Part shown: in pieces, positions 1 through 7,758 of the stretch
Position numbering within the stretch: the stretch's first letter is position 1
Layout: each line of letters begins with the position of its first letter
NCBI GenBank assembly: GCA_036676475.1
Contig: JAKFCU010000105.1
Span: 1-64,000, forward strand
Length of the DNA: 64,000 nucleotides
Direction of reading: 5' to 3'
Source of the DNA: LC029 sp036676475
GTDB taxonomy: Bacteria; Bacillota; Bacilli; Aneurinibacillales; RAOX-1
Made by a program: the position numbers and the translations under genes
Notes under the pieces: model-generated
The model's input: the letters and a program-made list of their open reading frames with translations, nothing else
Told to the model about the DNA's origin: nothing
The model's database searches: none

Positions 1-53
1 AAAATCCCGACCGATTAATAATAAATAAACAGAAGATCATGGAGGCTAAAATT

Positions 54-392
54 ATGCGTTATTGTTTACTTCAAGCACAGAAGGGACTAGAGTTTGTCGC
101 CATTCCAAAGGACCACATGTATCAGTTTGTAGCTTTAATCCGCCGATTACATAAAGAAAATGATAAGCTGACCGCAAATCAGAAGCCATCTTTACCAATT
201 GTTCTTGCCGAGTGCAGTGATCTAGAAGTCCATTCTTCCGAACATCATATCGTAAGTGGATTGGATTATATTAATCGATTGGAGGGAAGTTTCGCTTCCA
301 TTCAAGAAGAGATTTATCCTCTCATTTCCTTACTCACTGAAATCCGCGCCTTCCAGGCCCAACTTGAATATTTAGCGGAAGAAGAAATTTAG
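54..392 (+). CDS. Hypothetical protein, 112 aa
   Basis: I do not recognise this protein. It is mostly helical, soluble and acidic at the C-terminus (ends in AEEEI), with no signal peptide or membrane segment. An ATG at 39 overlaps the sequence ggagg at 41-45, which is the ribosome binding site for the ATG at 54 with 8 nt spacing, so 54 is the better start. It lies just upstream of cmpA on the same strand, 60 nt apart, and could be cotranscribed with it. Coding status is supported by the ribosome binding site and the length of the open frame; function is unknown. Confidence 0.7.
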   Translation: MRYCLLQAQKGLEFVAIPKDHMYQFVALIRRLHKENDKLTANQKPSLPIVLAECSDLEVHSSEHHIVSGLDYINRLEGSFASIQEEIYPLISLLTEIRAFQAQLEYLAEEEI

Positions 393-452
393 TTCACCCT
401 TACCCCTTTACTGAATATCCTATTAAGAAAAGGGGCAGAGGAGGGACTTGAC

Positions 453-578
453 ATGCCTGAGTGGCTGCGCAAACAGCTTATGCGTGCCTTTCATGGTAAA
501 GATCGCAGGCAAATAAAATTATTGAATGAATGCTGGTTTGTTTATAAAAGGAAAAATAGCGGCAGAATTATCTCTTAG
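453..578 (+). CDS. cmpA: Cortex morphogenetic protein CmpA, 41 aa
   Basis: The product begins MPEWLRKQLMRAF and contains IKLLNECWFVYKRK, which matches the short CmpA family of Bacillus (about 37 aa). CmpA acts in the mother cell during sporulation; with ClpXP it takes part in the quality control of spore-coat base assembly (SpoIVA) and cortex formation. A ribosome binding site (gaggag at 438-443) precedes the ATG. The gene faces tex tail to tail and shares a bidirectional terminator with it; in Bacillus subtilis cmpA is also a neighbour of tex (ydcI), so synteny supports the call. The C-terminal extension (SGRIIS) is slightly longer than usual. Confidence 0.9.
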   Translation: MPEWLRKQLMRAFHGKDRRQIKLLNECWFVYKRKNSGRIIS

Positions 579-603
579 GAGAAAGTATGCCTTTACATCA
601 GGA

Positions 604-653
604 TAAGAAAGCTACTATCGTAGCATTATGCGTATAATACTTTCCGAAAAGTA
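604..653 (+). repeat. 51-nt two-hairpin intergenic repeat, copy 1
   Basis: Unit starts taagaaagctac, has a GCTAC/GTAGC hairpin with loop tatc, then tatgcgtataatac, and ends aaaagta. It lies between cmpA and the cmpA/tex terminator. One of 12 loci of the same family in this window. Confidence 0.85.
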
Positions 654-654
654 C

Positions 655-684
655 AAAAAAAGAGGCCATTACTGGCCTCTTTTT
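655..684. terminator. Bidirectional Rho-independent terminator between cmpA and tex
   Basis: Perfect stem AGAGGCCA/TGGCCTCT at 661-680 with an A-run before and a T-run after it, so it can end transcripts from both convergent genes. Confidence 0.85.
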
Positions 685-706
685 CAGTATCTAGACGCAA
701 GTTTAT

Positions 707-2869
707 TTACGCCTCTTGAGGAGGAACCATGGTTAGACCTACCCTCATTTTTTTCATGTCAAGCTCTGTTACCCACACATTCACAATTTGCCCGACTGAT
801 ACGACATCCATAGGATGCTTGATAAACTTTTTACTGATCTTGGAGATGTGAACGAGACCATCATTTTTTAAGCCAATATCCACAAACGCTCCAAAATCCA
901 CCACATTCCTTACGGTTCCCTGCAGCTCCATCCCAATCTGCAAATCTTCTATGGTTAAAACATCCTTCAGCAGTAATGGCTTTGGCAATTCATCCCGCGG
1001 ATCGCGACCCGGGCGAAGCAAGCTGTCTATAATATCCTTTAGGGTTGGTTCCCCGATATCCAATTGTTGAGCCATTTCCCGAATAGGAACAGACTGCAGC
1101 TTTTCTTTACTCTCTGGCAGCCCGATATCTTTAGCTTTCATGGCTAACTGATCAAGCAGCTTTGCCACCTTATCATAAGACTCGGGATGGATCGGTGTTT
1201 TATCTAGTGGATTAACCCCATCGGAGATACGCATAAAGCCAATACATTGCTCATACGTTTTTTCTCCCAAGCGAGGCACCTTTTTCAACTCATTCCTAGA
1301 TGTAAACTTACCTAAGTCCTCTCTTTGCTTCACGATATTTTTGGCTACCTGCTTACTTACGCCTGATACATATTGCAGTAAAGATGGGGAGGCTGTATTC
1401 ACATCAACTCCAACATAGTTAACGGCAGACTCTACCACAAACTGCAAACTTTCAGTCAATTTAGTTTGACTAACATCATGTTGATATTGGCCAACACCAA
1501 TCGATTTAGGATCGATCTTCACCAATTCAGCCAAAGGATCCTGTAGACGGCGGGCAATCGAAATGGCACTTCGTTCCGCTACATCCAAATCAGGGAATTC
1601 TTCCCCGGCAAGCTTGGATGCAGAGTAAACACTCGCACCGGCCTCACTTACAATAATATAAGAAATGTCCCGATCAATCTCCTTTAGCATATTAGCTGCG
1701 AATTCTTCCGTTTCACGAGATGCCGTTCCATTCCCGATCACGACAATATCAATCTCATAGGTGGAGATCAGATCCTTTAAAACTCGCTTCGCTTCTTCTT
1801 TTTTGTTATTCGGCGGGGTTGGATAGACCACCCCTACTTTATGAAGCTTTCCCGTTTCATCGACAACGGCATATTTGCATCCGGTACGATAGGCTGGGTC
1901 CAAACCTAATACCATTTTCCCTTTGACAGGGGCTTGGAGAAGAAGCTGGCGCAGATTCTCGGCAAAGATATGAATCGCCTGCTCTTCCGCGGTTTCGGTT
2001 AATTCGTTTCTCACTTCCCGTTCAACCCCCGGAGCGATCAAACGTTTATAGCTATCTTCCAAAGTCGTTTGGAGATATGAGGAGACAACCGTTGCCCGTG
2101 GTATAAACTTTTTCTGCAGGTAGTCCATGATCGGTCCCGTTTCAACGTCCAACTTCACCTTTAGAATTCCTTCTTTTTCCCCTCGGTTAATGGCCAGGAT
2201 TCGGTGCGGTACAATTCGACTGACCGGTTCGGAGTATTCATAATACATCTCATACACATTTTTATCCGATTCTTCATCCTCTTTTTTCTCGGTTTGAAGA
2301 ATTCCTTTTTGGAACGTTTCCCTACGGATCCACTTGCGGACATCCGGATCATCAGAGACCATTTCTGCCATAATATCCATAGCCCCTTGCAAGGCTTCTT
2401 CCGATGTTTGAACCAGCTTTTCCACGTTTATGTACTGTTTCGCTTCTTCTAAGGGGTCCCCTTTTATAGGAAGACTCAATAAATAGGCAGCTAATGGCTC
2501 CAAACCCTTTTCTTTGGCAATGGTTGCCCTTGTTCTTCGCTTCTGCCGGTATGGACGATACAAATCTTCGACTTCCTGAAGCTTGGTTGCCTGTAAGATT
2601 TCCTTTTCCAGTTCATCCGTTAGTTTGTCCTGTTCTGCGATTAAACGAGTGACTTCTACTTTTCGCTCTTCCAGGTTTCGCAGATACGTTAATCGTTCTT
2701 GAATGGTCCGTATTTGATTTTCATCTAATGTACCCGTTGCTTCTTTCCGATAACGGGCGATAAAGGGAACGGTATTCCCTTCGTCAAGCAGATCCACTGT
2801 ACTTTTTACAAATTTTAAGGTTATCCCTGTTTCTTTTGCTATGGTTCCAATCATTTGGTTTATATCCAT
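707..2869 (-). CDS. tex: Tex, S1-domain RNA-binding transcription accessory protein, 720 aa
   Basis: Full-length Tex family protein. Visible parts are the N-terminal Tex helical region (about 1-190), a YqgF/RNase H-like domain (about 325-430, with GLDPAYRTGCKYAVV), helix-hairpin-helix repeats (about 490-560, GVSKQVAKNIVKQRED) and a C-terminal S1 RNA-binding domain (about 645-715, GTVRNVVDFGAFVDIG). Tex binds nucleic acid and is linked to transcription and ribosome-associated functions; in Bacillus it is ydcI. The ATG has AAGGAG 8 nt upstream, directly abutting a tandem repeat pair that forms the 5' untranslated region. Length agrees with the family (700-780 aa). Confidence 0.95.
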   Translation of the reverse strand: MDINQMIGTIAKETGITLKFVKSTVDLLDEGNTVPFIARYRKEATGTLDENQIRTIQERLTYLRNLEERKVEVTRLIAEQDKLTDELEKEILQATKLQEVEDLYRPYRQKRRTRATIAKEKGLEPLAAYLLSLPIKGDPLEEAKQYINVEKLVQTSEEALQGAMDIMAEMVSDDPDVRKWIRRETFQKGILQTEKKEDEESDKNVYEMYYEYSEPVSRIVPHRILAINRGEKEGILKVKLDVETGPIMDYLQKKFIPRATVVSSYLQTTLEDSYKRLIAPGVEREVRNELTETAEEQAIHIFAENLRQLLLQAPVKGKMVLGLDPAYRTGCKYAVVDETGKLHKVGVVYPTPPNNKKEEAKRVLKDLISTYEIDIVVIGNGTASRETEEFAANMLKEIDRDISYIIVSEAGASVYSASKLAGEEFPDLDVAERSAISIARRLQDPLAELVKIDPKSIGVGQYQHDVSQTKLTESLQFVVESAVNYVGVDVNTASPSLLQYVSGVSKQVAKNIVKQREDLGKFTSRNELKKVPRLGEKTYEQCIGFMRISDGVNPLDKTPIHPESYDKVAKLLDQLAMKAKDIGLPESKEKLQSVPIREMAQQLDIGEPTLKDIIDSLLRPGRDPRDELPKPLLLKDVLTIEDLQIGMELQGTVRNVVDFGAFVDIGLKNDGLVHISKISKKFIKHPMDVVSVGQIVNVWVTELDMKKMRVGLTMVPPQEA

Positions 2870-2882
2870 TCATTCTGCTCCT

Positions 2883-2983
2883 TAGAAAGCTACTTGTGTA
2901 GCCTTATGCGTATAACACTTGACCGATAAGTATAAGAAAGCTACTGGTATAGCCGTATGCGTATAATACTTGACCGATAAGTA
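2883..2983 (+). repeat. 51-nt two-hairpin repeat, tandem pair, copy 2
   Basis: Two head-to-tail units with a period of exactly 51 nt (agaaag at 2884 and 2935). The second unit has one mismatch in the central stem (GCTAC/ATAGC). The pair sits between the tex ribosome binding site and the upstream zinc-ribbon gene, so it would be in the tex leader if the genes are cotranscribed. Confidence 0.9.
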
Positions 2984-3001
2984 CAAAAAGGCATCCAACA
3001 G

Positions 3002-3457
3002 CTATTTTCTCTTAATAATCCGTTTTTTCTTCACAGCCTCCACTTCCCCTTGACAAACTGGGCACTTTATTTTGCCTAAATCCATATTTATTTCATCAAC
3101 GTAAAAACCAAATTGACAAGCTTTACATTGAACCCGAAGCACTCGGTCGATTAAAATTTGGGAGGCAGGTCCTTCTTCATTCGTATCGATTACTTCGATA
3201 TGCCGATCGCTCTCCGAATCATCTTCAGCCACCATTTTCCCTTCAATATCATCGGGAGTACGCCAACCACGTCCGATAACATTCTGTTCCAATTGGCTAT
3301 GGGATGATTCCCCAAACATTTTGCTAGCCAACTTCATCAGTTGATCATGGGTTAAGCTCTCAAATTCAAAATCTTCACCGAGGCTTTTCCAGTAAGCTTT
3401 CAACTGGGCTTCCGTAAATACAAAACGAGCAATTTTATTAATCACAACATTCTTCAA
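3002..3457 (-). CDS. Hypothetical protein with C-terminal zinc ribbon, 151 aa
   Basis: I do not recognise a named family. The N-terminal third (MKNVVINKIARFVFTEAQL) is helical, the middle is acidic and probably flexible (AEDDSESDRHIEVIDTNEEG), and the last 45 residues carry two CxxC pairs (CKAC and CPVC) 24 residues apart, typical of a zinc ribbon, followed by a very basic tail KKKRIIKRK. This suggests a metal-stabilised nucleic-acid or protein binding module. It is between ndoA and tex, where Bacillus subtilis has other genes. Transcribed in the same direction as tex, 132 nt upstream, with a repeat pair between them. Confidence 0.7.
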   Translation of the reverse strand: MKNVVINKIARFVFTEAQLKAYWKSLGEDFEFESLTHDQLMKLASKMFGESSHSQLEQNVIGRGWRTPDDIEGKMVAEDDSESDRHIEVIDTNEEGPASQILIDRVLRVQCKACQFGFYVDEINMDLGKIKCPVCQGEVEAVKKKRIIKRK

Positions 3458-3562
3458 TGCGATCTATACTCCCCTTCCTTATCAGCGTTTATCATTTCCT
3501 CATATTTTAACATATGGAGATTGGCAATATCTAACTACTTATACACAAAAATCGGGTCAATA

Positions 3563-3612
3563 TAAGAAAGCTACTAGCAAAGCTTGATGCGTATAATACT
3601 TTCCGATAAGTA
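3563..3612 (+). repeat. 51-nt two-hairpin repeat, copy 3
   Basis: A 50-nt unit, variant in the central stem (AAGCT/AGCTT with a longer loop). It lies immediately downstream (minus-strand sense) of the terminator at 3611-3646 behind ndoA. Confidence 0.8.
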
Positions 3613-3646
3613 AAAAAATAAGAGCTCACCTTTTGTGAGCTCTTAT
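3611..3646 (-). terminator. Rho-independent terminator of the alr-ndoAI-ndoA transcript
   Basis: Perfect stem AAGAGCTCAC/GTGAGCTCTT with loop tttt; the minus-strand copy is followed by seven T residues. It is the last of three consecutive hairpins after ndoA. Confidence 0.85.
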
Positions 3647-3654
3647 CATAAATT

Positions 3655-3772
3655 GGTATATAAAAAGCTTTTTCAAAACAAGTCATGGTAGCCAGACCGC
3701 GTTTAGAGGAAGCTTTTTATGCCGATAAGAAAGTTTGTTAACTATTTTTTTAGTAAACTTAAACTTTCTTAT
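3655..3772 (-). other. Two long inverted repeats between ndoA and its terminator
   Basis: Hairpin one pairs ATAAGAAAGTTT (3725-3736) with AAACTTTCTTAT (3761-3772), perfect over 12 bp, and starts 4 nt after the ndoA stop. Hairpin two pairs GGTATATAAAAAGCTT (3655-3670) with AAGCTTTTTATGCC (about 3710-3723). Together with the terminator they form three stacked stem-loops in the 3' untranslated region of the toxin mRNA. A role in mRNA stability is inference. Confidence 0.7.
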
Positions 3773-3776
3773 GCGG

Positions 3777-4127
3777 TTAAAAATCAATTAGGCCTAGGCT
3801 AATCTGAATGGCTTCATCCACCTTTTCCATCATTTCATCATCAAGATGAGTGATTTTATCAGTTAACCGTTGTTTATCAATGGTTCTGATCTGTTCTAGG
3901 AGAATGACAGAATCCCTATCAAACCCATAATTCTTAGCATCAATCTCGACGTGTGTAGGAAGCTTCGCTTTCTGTATCTGAGCTGTAATGGCTGCGACGA
4001 TGACCGTCGGACTGAAACGATTTCCTATATCATTCTGGATAATTAGCACTGGACGTACACCGCCCTGCTCTGAGCCCACGACAGGAGACAGGTCCGCAAA
4101 ATAGACATCGCCACGTTTAACAATCAC
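3777..4127 (-). CDS. ndoA: EndoA (MazF-type) endoribonuclease toxin, 116 aa
   Basis: Begins MIVKRGDVYFADLSPVVGSEQGG and contains RPVLIIQND and VDEAIQISLGLIDF, almost the textbook Bacillus EndoA/MazF. It is a sequence-specific endoribonuclease that cuts mRNA (UACAU in Bacillus subtilis) and is held in check by the EndoAI antitoxin encoded just upstream with a 3-nt gap. Active-site region residues expected in the family (the R and T of the RxxT-type strands, as in VAAITAQIQ) are visible. Length matches the family exactly. The pair is downstream of alr as in Bacillus subtilis. It ends in an unusual stack of three hairpins. Confidence 0.96.
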   Translation of the reverse strand: MIVKRGDVYFADLSPVVGSEQGGVRPVLIIQNDIGNRFSPTVIVAAITAQIQKAKLPTHVEIDAKNYGFDRDSVILLEQIRTIDKQRLTDKITHLDDEMMEKVDEAIQISLGLIDF

Positions 4128-4130
4128 AAA

Positions 4131-4409
4131 TTACACCCCGCTTACTAAGCGGCATAAGGTATGATTAGCCTCCTCTTCCGCTTGAAAAGCCTCCGAAGCC
4201 ATGTTGAGATTAATGTTTGCCATTTCCATATACCCTTTTTGCATGGTTTCACGAATATGGCGTTTCTTGCGCTCTCTAAGATAGAGTTTCATCGCTTGTC
4301 TGATAAATTCACTTCGATTCGATTGTTCTCTTTCCACGACACCATCCACCTCTTCCAGTAAATGATGCGGCAAGCTTATCATAATACGCTTGGTATCCAT
4401 CTTAGACAA
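4131..4409 (-). CDS. ndoAI: EndoAI antitoxin (ribbon-helix-helix), 92 aa, TTG start
   Basis: Ribbon-helix-helix antitoxin: the N-terminus KRIMISLPHHLLEEVDG followed by NRSEFIRQAMKLYLRERKK is the DNA-binding fold, and the acidic C-terminus (EAFQAEEEANHTL) is the part that occupies the toxin. The ATG at 4451 has no good ribosome binding site; GGAGGTG at 4418-4424 lies 8 nt before a TTG at 4407-4409, giving MSKMDTKRIMI, which matches the family N-terminus better. The antitoxin normally autoregulates with the toxin. A promoter-like TATAAT with 17-nt spacing to CTGCAA is present about 90 nt upstream. The weaker start codon may tune antitoxin level (inference). Confidence 0.9.
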   Translation of the reverse strand: MSKMDTKRIMISLPHHLLEEVDGVVEREQSNRSEFIRQAMKLYLRERKKRHIRETMQKGYMEMANINLNMASEAFQAEEEANHTLCRLVSGV

Positions 4410-4569
4410 GACAAACGCACCTCCAACGACACTAACAACTTTAATCTGCATAAAAACGCATGTCTAATAGTACCATTATGTCGAAATGCATGCAGAATTA
4501 TACTGCGGTATATACAATCTTGCAGATCTCATTTCAACGCTAAGATACATATTCTCTGTCAAAAGCCCA

Positions 4570-4596
4570 TATCCTTCTACCAAATTGTAGAAGGGA
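4570..4596. other. Inverted repeat upstream of ndoAI
   Basis: ATCCTTCTAC pairs with GTAGAAGGGAT around a 6-nt loop in the 260-bp gap between alr and ndoAI. No T-run follows on either strand, so it is not a normal terminator; it could be an operator or a weak attenuator. Confidence 0.5.
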
Positions 4597-4669
4597 TGAC
4601 TTCACTGGCGCATTATACTACTTGATTGTATCATTATTGTTGAATATGCGACAAGGAAATCCGACAATT

Positions 4670-5830
4670 TTACACTAGAAAATTTTTGGACAATACCGTT
4701 TGCCCACCTTTTTTGTAAACTCTAGGCACCCGTTTGCCAATCATGCAGGTTACCTCATAATTGATCGTGTCGAGCTTTAGAGCTACATCATCGACACTTA
4801 TCATCGACGCTTGCTGTTTCCCGATGAATACCACTTCATCAGCGATTTGGCAATGCGGCAACGCAGATACGTCTAGCATGAGCTGATCCATACATACGCG
4901 ACCAATGATAGGTACCCTTTTCCCATTCACTAGCGCTTCTCCCCGATTGGATAAGGATCGGGAAAAACCATCTGCATATCCGATGGGAATAGAAGCAATA
5001 GTGGATTCTTGCGAGGTTGTGTAAGTGACACCATAGCTAATCCCTGTCCCTGGAGGTACGGTCTTCAAATAGGCTATTTTCGATTTTAACGAGAAAGCCG
5101 GTTTCAAATCGATGCCTTTTCCCTTTGTATAATCAGATGGATACTGCCCATATAAACTTATTCCTAGTCTCATCATGTTATAACCCCATTGTGGGAAAAG
5201 GATTCCTGCCGCACTGTTGCTGCAATGTAGGATAGGAAATTCATAGGTTGCAGATTGTACCACCTTACTAAAGGTATGATGCTGATCTTCTGTATATGCC
5301 GGCTCTTCTTCATCCGCACAGGAAAAATGTGTGAACAAGCCTTCCACATAGATTCGCGGAGATTTGTGCGCTTCCGTTAACAGGGCCTCTAGCTCTTCAA
5401 GGGAACGAACACCAACTCTCCCCATGCCGGTATCCAGCTTTATATGTATGGTGGCCTGCTTGTCTAATCTGTTTGTTACTTCTACCAAGGCCACGATGAT
5501 ATCTTCAGTAAAAACCGTTATGGTAATGTTATGTTCCACAGCTATTTCTAAAAATTCCGGTGCAGTATATCCCAGAACTAAGATGGGAGCCTGAAAACCT
5601 GCCTGTCTAAGTTCGAGAGCTTCATCTATCAATGCTACCCCTAAGTAAGAAGCACCTGCAGACAGGGCTTCCTTAGCCACCTGTACAGCTCCGTGTCCAT
5701 ACCCATCCGCCTTTACAATCGCCATGATGCGGGTTTCCGCTGGAAGATGATTGCGAAACACCTTTACGTTATCAGCTATAGCATCAAGATCCACTTCCAC
5801 CCATGTATTGCGGTAAAACTTCTCCCCCAT
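4670..5830 (-). CDS. alr: Alanine racemase, 386 aa
   Basis: PLP enzyme that converts L-alanine to D-alanine for peptidoglycan. The PLP lysine is in VKADGYGHG near residue 38, the catalytic tyrosine region is around GISYGVTY, and the C-terminus carries the usual beta domain (VNGKRVPIIGRVCMDQ). Length is typical. A GTG at 5839 overlaps the stop of the upstream gene, but AAAGGTG lies 6 nt before the ATG at 5830, so that start is preferred. The upstream membrane protein gene ends within the ribosome binding site, so translation is probably coupled. Next in line are ndoAI and ndoA, as in Bacillus subtilis. Confidence 0.96.
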   Translation of the reverse strand: MGEKFYRNTWVEVDLDAIADNVKVFRNHLPAETRIMAIVKADGYGHGAVQVAKEALSAGASYLGVALIDEALELRQAGFQAPILVLGYTAPEFLEIAVEHNITITVFTEDIIVALVEVTNRLDKQATIHIKLDTGMGRVGVRSLEELEALLTEAHKSPRIYVEGLFTHFSCADEEEPAYTEDQHHTFSKVVQSATYEFPILHCSNSAAGILFPQWGYNMMRLGISLYGQYPSDYTKGKGIDLKPAFSLKSKIAYLKTVPPGTGISYGVTYTTSQESTIASIPIGYADGFSRSLSNRGEALVNGKRVPIIGRVCMDQLMLDVSALPHCQIADEVVFIGKQQASMISVDDVALKLDTINYEVTCMIGKRVPRVYKKGGQTVLSKNFLV

Positions 5831-5835
5831 GTTAA

Positions 5836-6273
5836 TCACCTTTTCTTTGTTTTGCGAACCTTAGCCAACTGTTCATCTAGCTTGTCCAAAAAGCCTTTAG
5901 ATACCATGAGCGGCTCCTTTTTGCCTTGCAAACGAAATAGAGCTTTCCATTCGGAGGCTCGCTCTACTTCTGTCAGAAGAAAAGCCCGCTCCGTCCCTCC
6001 CATACGGATGATTAGCTCTGTTTTTTTCAATATATATTCAGGTGATAACAACTGTCTATAGACCATGGGGGCTCCTCCAATAATAACTACTGCGGAAATA
6101 ACCGCGAGGATCTTGTAACCCCCACTGTCGGTTGCCATCAAGCTAGCTAATAGGAACATGACGATCAAATAAACTAAAGTCTCATATATCCGGTACCTTG
6201 TCGGCCTTTTTTGGAAGATGTCCATATAGGATGACTGTTCCTGCTTAATAATATCTTGTTGATTTTGTCGCAC
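5836..6273 (-). CDS. Membrane protein with PH-like C-terminal domain, 145 aa
   Basis: Two predicted membrane segments (YETLVYLIVMFLLASLMA and ILAVISAVVIIGG) follow a polar N-terminus, and the C-terminal 70 residues (SPEYILKKTELIIRMGGTERAFLLTEVERA) look like a small bacterial PH-type beta domain. No named family is recognised. Starts with GTG behind a G-rich ribosome binding site and overlaps the alr leader, so the two are cotranscribed. A function near the cell envelope is plausible from context only. Confidence 0.75.
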   Translation of the reverse strand: MRQNQQDIIKQEQSSYMDIFQKRPTRYRIYETLVYLIVMFLLASLMATDSGGYKILAVISAVVIIGGAPMVYRQLLSPEYILKKTELIIRMGGTERAFLLTEVERASEWKALFRLQGKKEPLMVSKGFLDKLDEQLAKVRKTKKR

Positions 6274-6292
6274 GGATCACACCCCCCTCTCT

Positions 6293-6325
6293 AAAAAAAG
6301 GCAGCCATGTTATCGATTGGCTGCC
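6293..6325 (-). terminator. Rho-independent terminator
   Basis: GGCAGCC (6300-6306) pairs with GGCTGCC (6319-6325), followed on the minus strand by seven T residues. It ends the short transcript of the 31-aa gene at 6375-6470, so the next gene needs its own promoter or readthrough. Confidence 0.8.
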
Positions 6326-6374
6326 TCTCGATCGTCCATTATAATCCCAATTTAACATATCATAATTGAATTAT

Positions 6375-6470
6375 CTAGAATCCAAGTAACCGAATAGCGA
6401 TGATTCCTCCCAAAATACCACTTATGATTCCGAATAAAATGATCCATAACAATTGGTTCGCTATTCTCAT
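6375..6470 (-). CDS. Small single-pass membrane protein, 31 aa
   Basis: ATG behind a perfect AGGAGG with 8 nt spacing. The product starts MRIANQLLWIILFG and is a single hydrophobic helix rich in Gly and Ile, ending RLLGF. A terminator follows at 6293-6325. I do not know the family. The strong ribosome binding site and separate terminator support a real microprotein. Confidence 0.65.
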   Translation of the reverse strand: MRIANQLLWIILFGIISGILGGIIAIRLLGF

Positions 6471-6593
6471 TTTGTCTTCCTCCTGAGTACAATAAATATA
6501 GGCAGTCTTCCTATTAATGTATGGGGGAAACAGCTGAAAATGCTAAACTACATATAAGAGCCATATGTTGTTATATGGGTAGTGTCCCAATAA

Positions 6594-6638
6594 AAGAAAA
6601 AAGCTCCTCGTCGTAGACCTATACACAACGAAGGAGCT
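6594..6638 (-). terminator. Rho-independent terminator of the ydcC-like gene
   Basis: AGCTCCTTCGTTG-type arm at 6629-6638 pairs with AGCTCCTCGTCG arm at 6602-6613; T-run on the minus strand. It lies 24 nt past the stop of the lipoprotein gene. Confidence 0.8.
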
Positions 6639-6661
6639 ATATTTTTTGATCTAATCTTGAT

Positions 6662-7684
6662 TTATTTCCCCACCTGGTTAAAAGTAGACTTAGCCACTGC
6701 AATCATTTCTTCCTTTTCAAGATCTCCAGTCAGCATGTATTCTACACCATCATGGGTCCAGATCATGGTCCTCTTCTGATCACCAGTCATAATCGCCATC
6801 GTATAGCCCAAGTCTACAATCTCTCCACTTGGATAGCTTACGGTTGTTGCCTCTGGTCTTTCTTCAATTAAGGTGTAGTTATATTCCCCTTTATAGCGAA
6901 GTACAATCTGAGGTCCATCCTGTCCATCGACTTTTTCAACTCCAGTAAAGCTCACTCCATTAGGTATATAGGACGGCTGAATGACTCCAAAGCTGCCTTC
7001 TACTTCTTTTGACTGTCCATTAGCCATGGTCGGTACGGTAGAATTTAACTTGCTGGTTTCCATATTTCTTTCTTTATGGAAGGAGTCGGCATCAAATTTG
7101 GCATCCTTTTCAAAATCGGTAAAATCGACGGTGACCATGACATTCTTGTTGGTATCCAGCACATCGACTTTAATCGGCGACAAATCCTTATTTAGCAATA
7201 TCTTTTGGGTTGTTAACGACCGATTTTGATAGTCCGCCTTCACTTCAAAGACATATTTTCCTTCTTCTTCGGCAAATACTCTCTGATCATCATCCATGAT
7301 GCTCTTCACTAAGGATTCATAGAGATATACCTGTGCATGATTTTCCGGCCATCCGCTTTGGAAACGGAAGCTCTTGTTGAGGTGAGGAGTCAGTACAAAA
7401 ACGCCTTCCTCATTCCGAAGAATGATCTGGGTAATATCTCTTTCCTTAGAGGTTAAGGCTACACGATAAAAGTCAGGTTTGTTATACCACACCTCTACAT
7501 CATAGGTTTGTGGATCTTTACCAGTTTGCAGGGTTAGCTTTGCGTTCATTTTATACCCTTGCATTTTTTCCATTTGGGTACCTAAATCACCCACAATATC
7601 ATCTACACCCTTGGGGCCGCAACCAGTTGCAAGCATGGATATGATCGCTATGATCGCAAACAACCATCCGAGTTTTCTTTTCAT
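6662..7684 (-). CDS. ydcC: YdcC-like lipoprotein (LolA/DUF4367-type), 340 aa
   Basis: Lipoprotein signal peptide with lipobox MLATGC near residue 18-23. The N-terminal half (GYKMNAKLTLQTGKDPQTYDVEVWY) is a LolA-like fold, and the C-terminal part (SYIPNGVSF ... VEYMLTGDLEKEEMIAVAKS) is of the DUF4367 type found in YdcC. In Bacillus subtilis ydcC sits between acpS and alr and is expressed during sporulation; here it sits between the NAD(P)HX repair gene and alr, so position and composition agree. The molecular function is not known. It carries its own terminator. Confidence 0.85.
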   Translation of the reverse strand: MKRKLGWLFAIIAIISMLATGCGPKGVDDIVGDLGTQMEKMQGYKMNAKLTLQTGKDPQTYDVEVWYNKPDFYRVALTSKERDITQIILRNEEGVFVLTPHLNKSFRFQSGWPENHAQVYLYESLVKSIMDDDQRVFAEEEGKYVFEVKADYQNRSLTTQKILLNKDLSPIKVDVLDTNKNVMVTVDFTDFEKDAKFDADSFHKERNMETSKLNSTVPTMANGQSKEVEGSFGVIQPSYIPNGVSFTGVEKVDGQDGPQIVLRYKGEYNYTLIEERPEATTVSYPSGEIVDLGYTMAIMTGDQKRTMIWTHDGVEYMLTGDLEKEEMIAVAKSTFNQVGK

Positions 7685-7758
7685 ATCTTTTCATCCCCTT
7701 CGTCCGTTAGATTGACAAAGGAGGGTTCCCCACTTGGGTTGTTGAAGTGTATTTTTCC

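Noticed and set aside
628..813. 61-codon plus-strand frame
   Set aside because: Runs through a repeat, a terminator and antisense to the end of tex.
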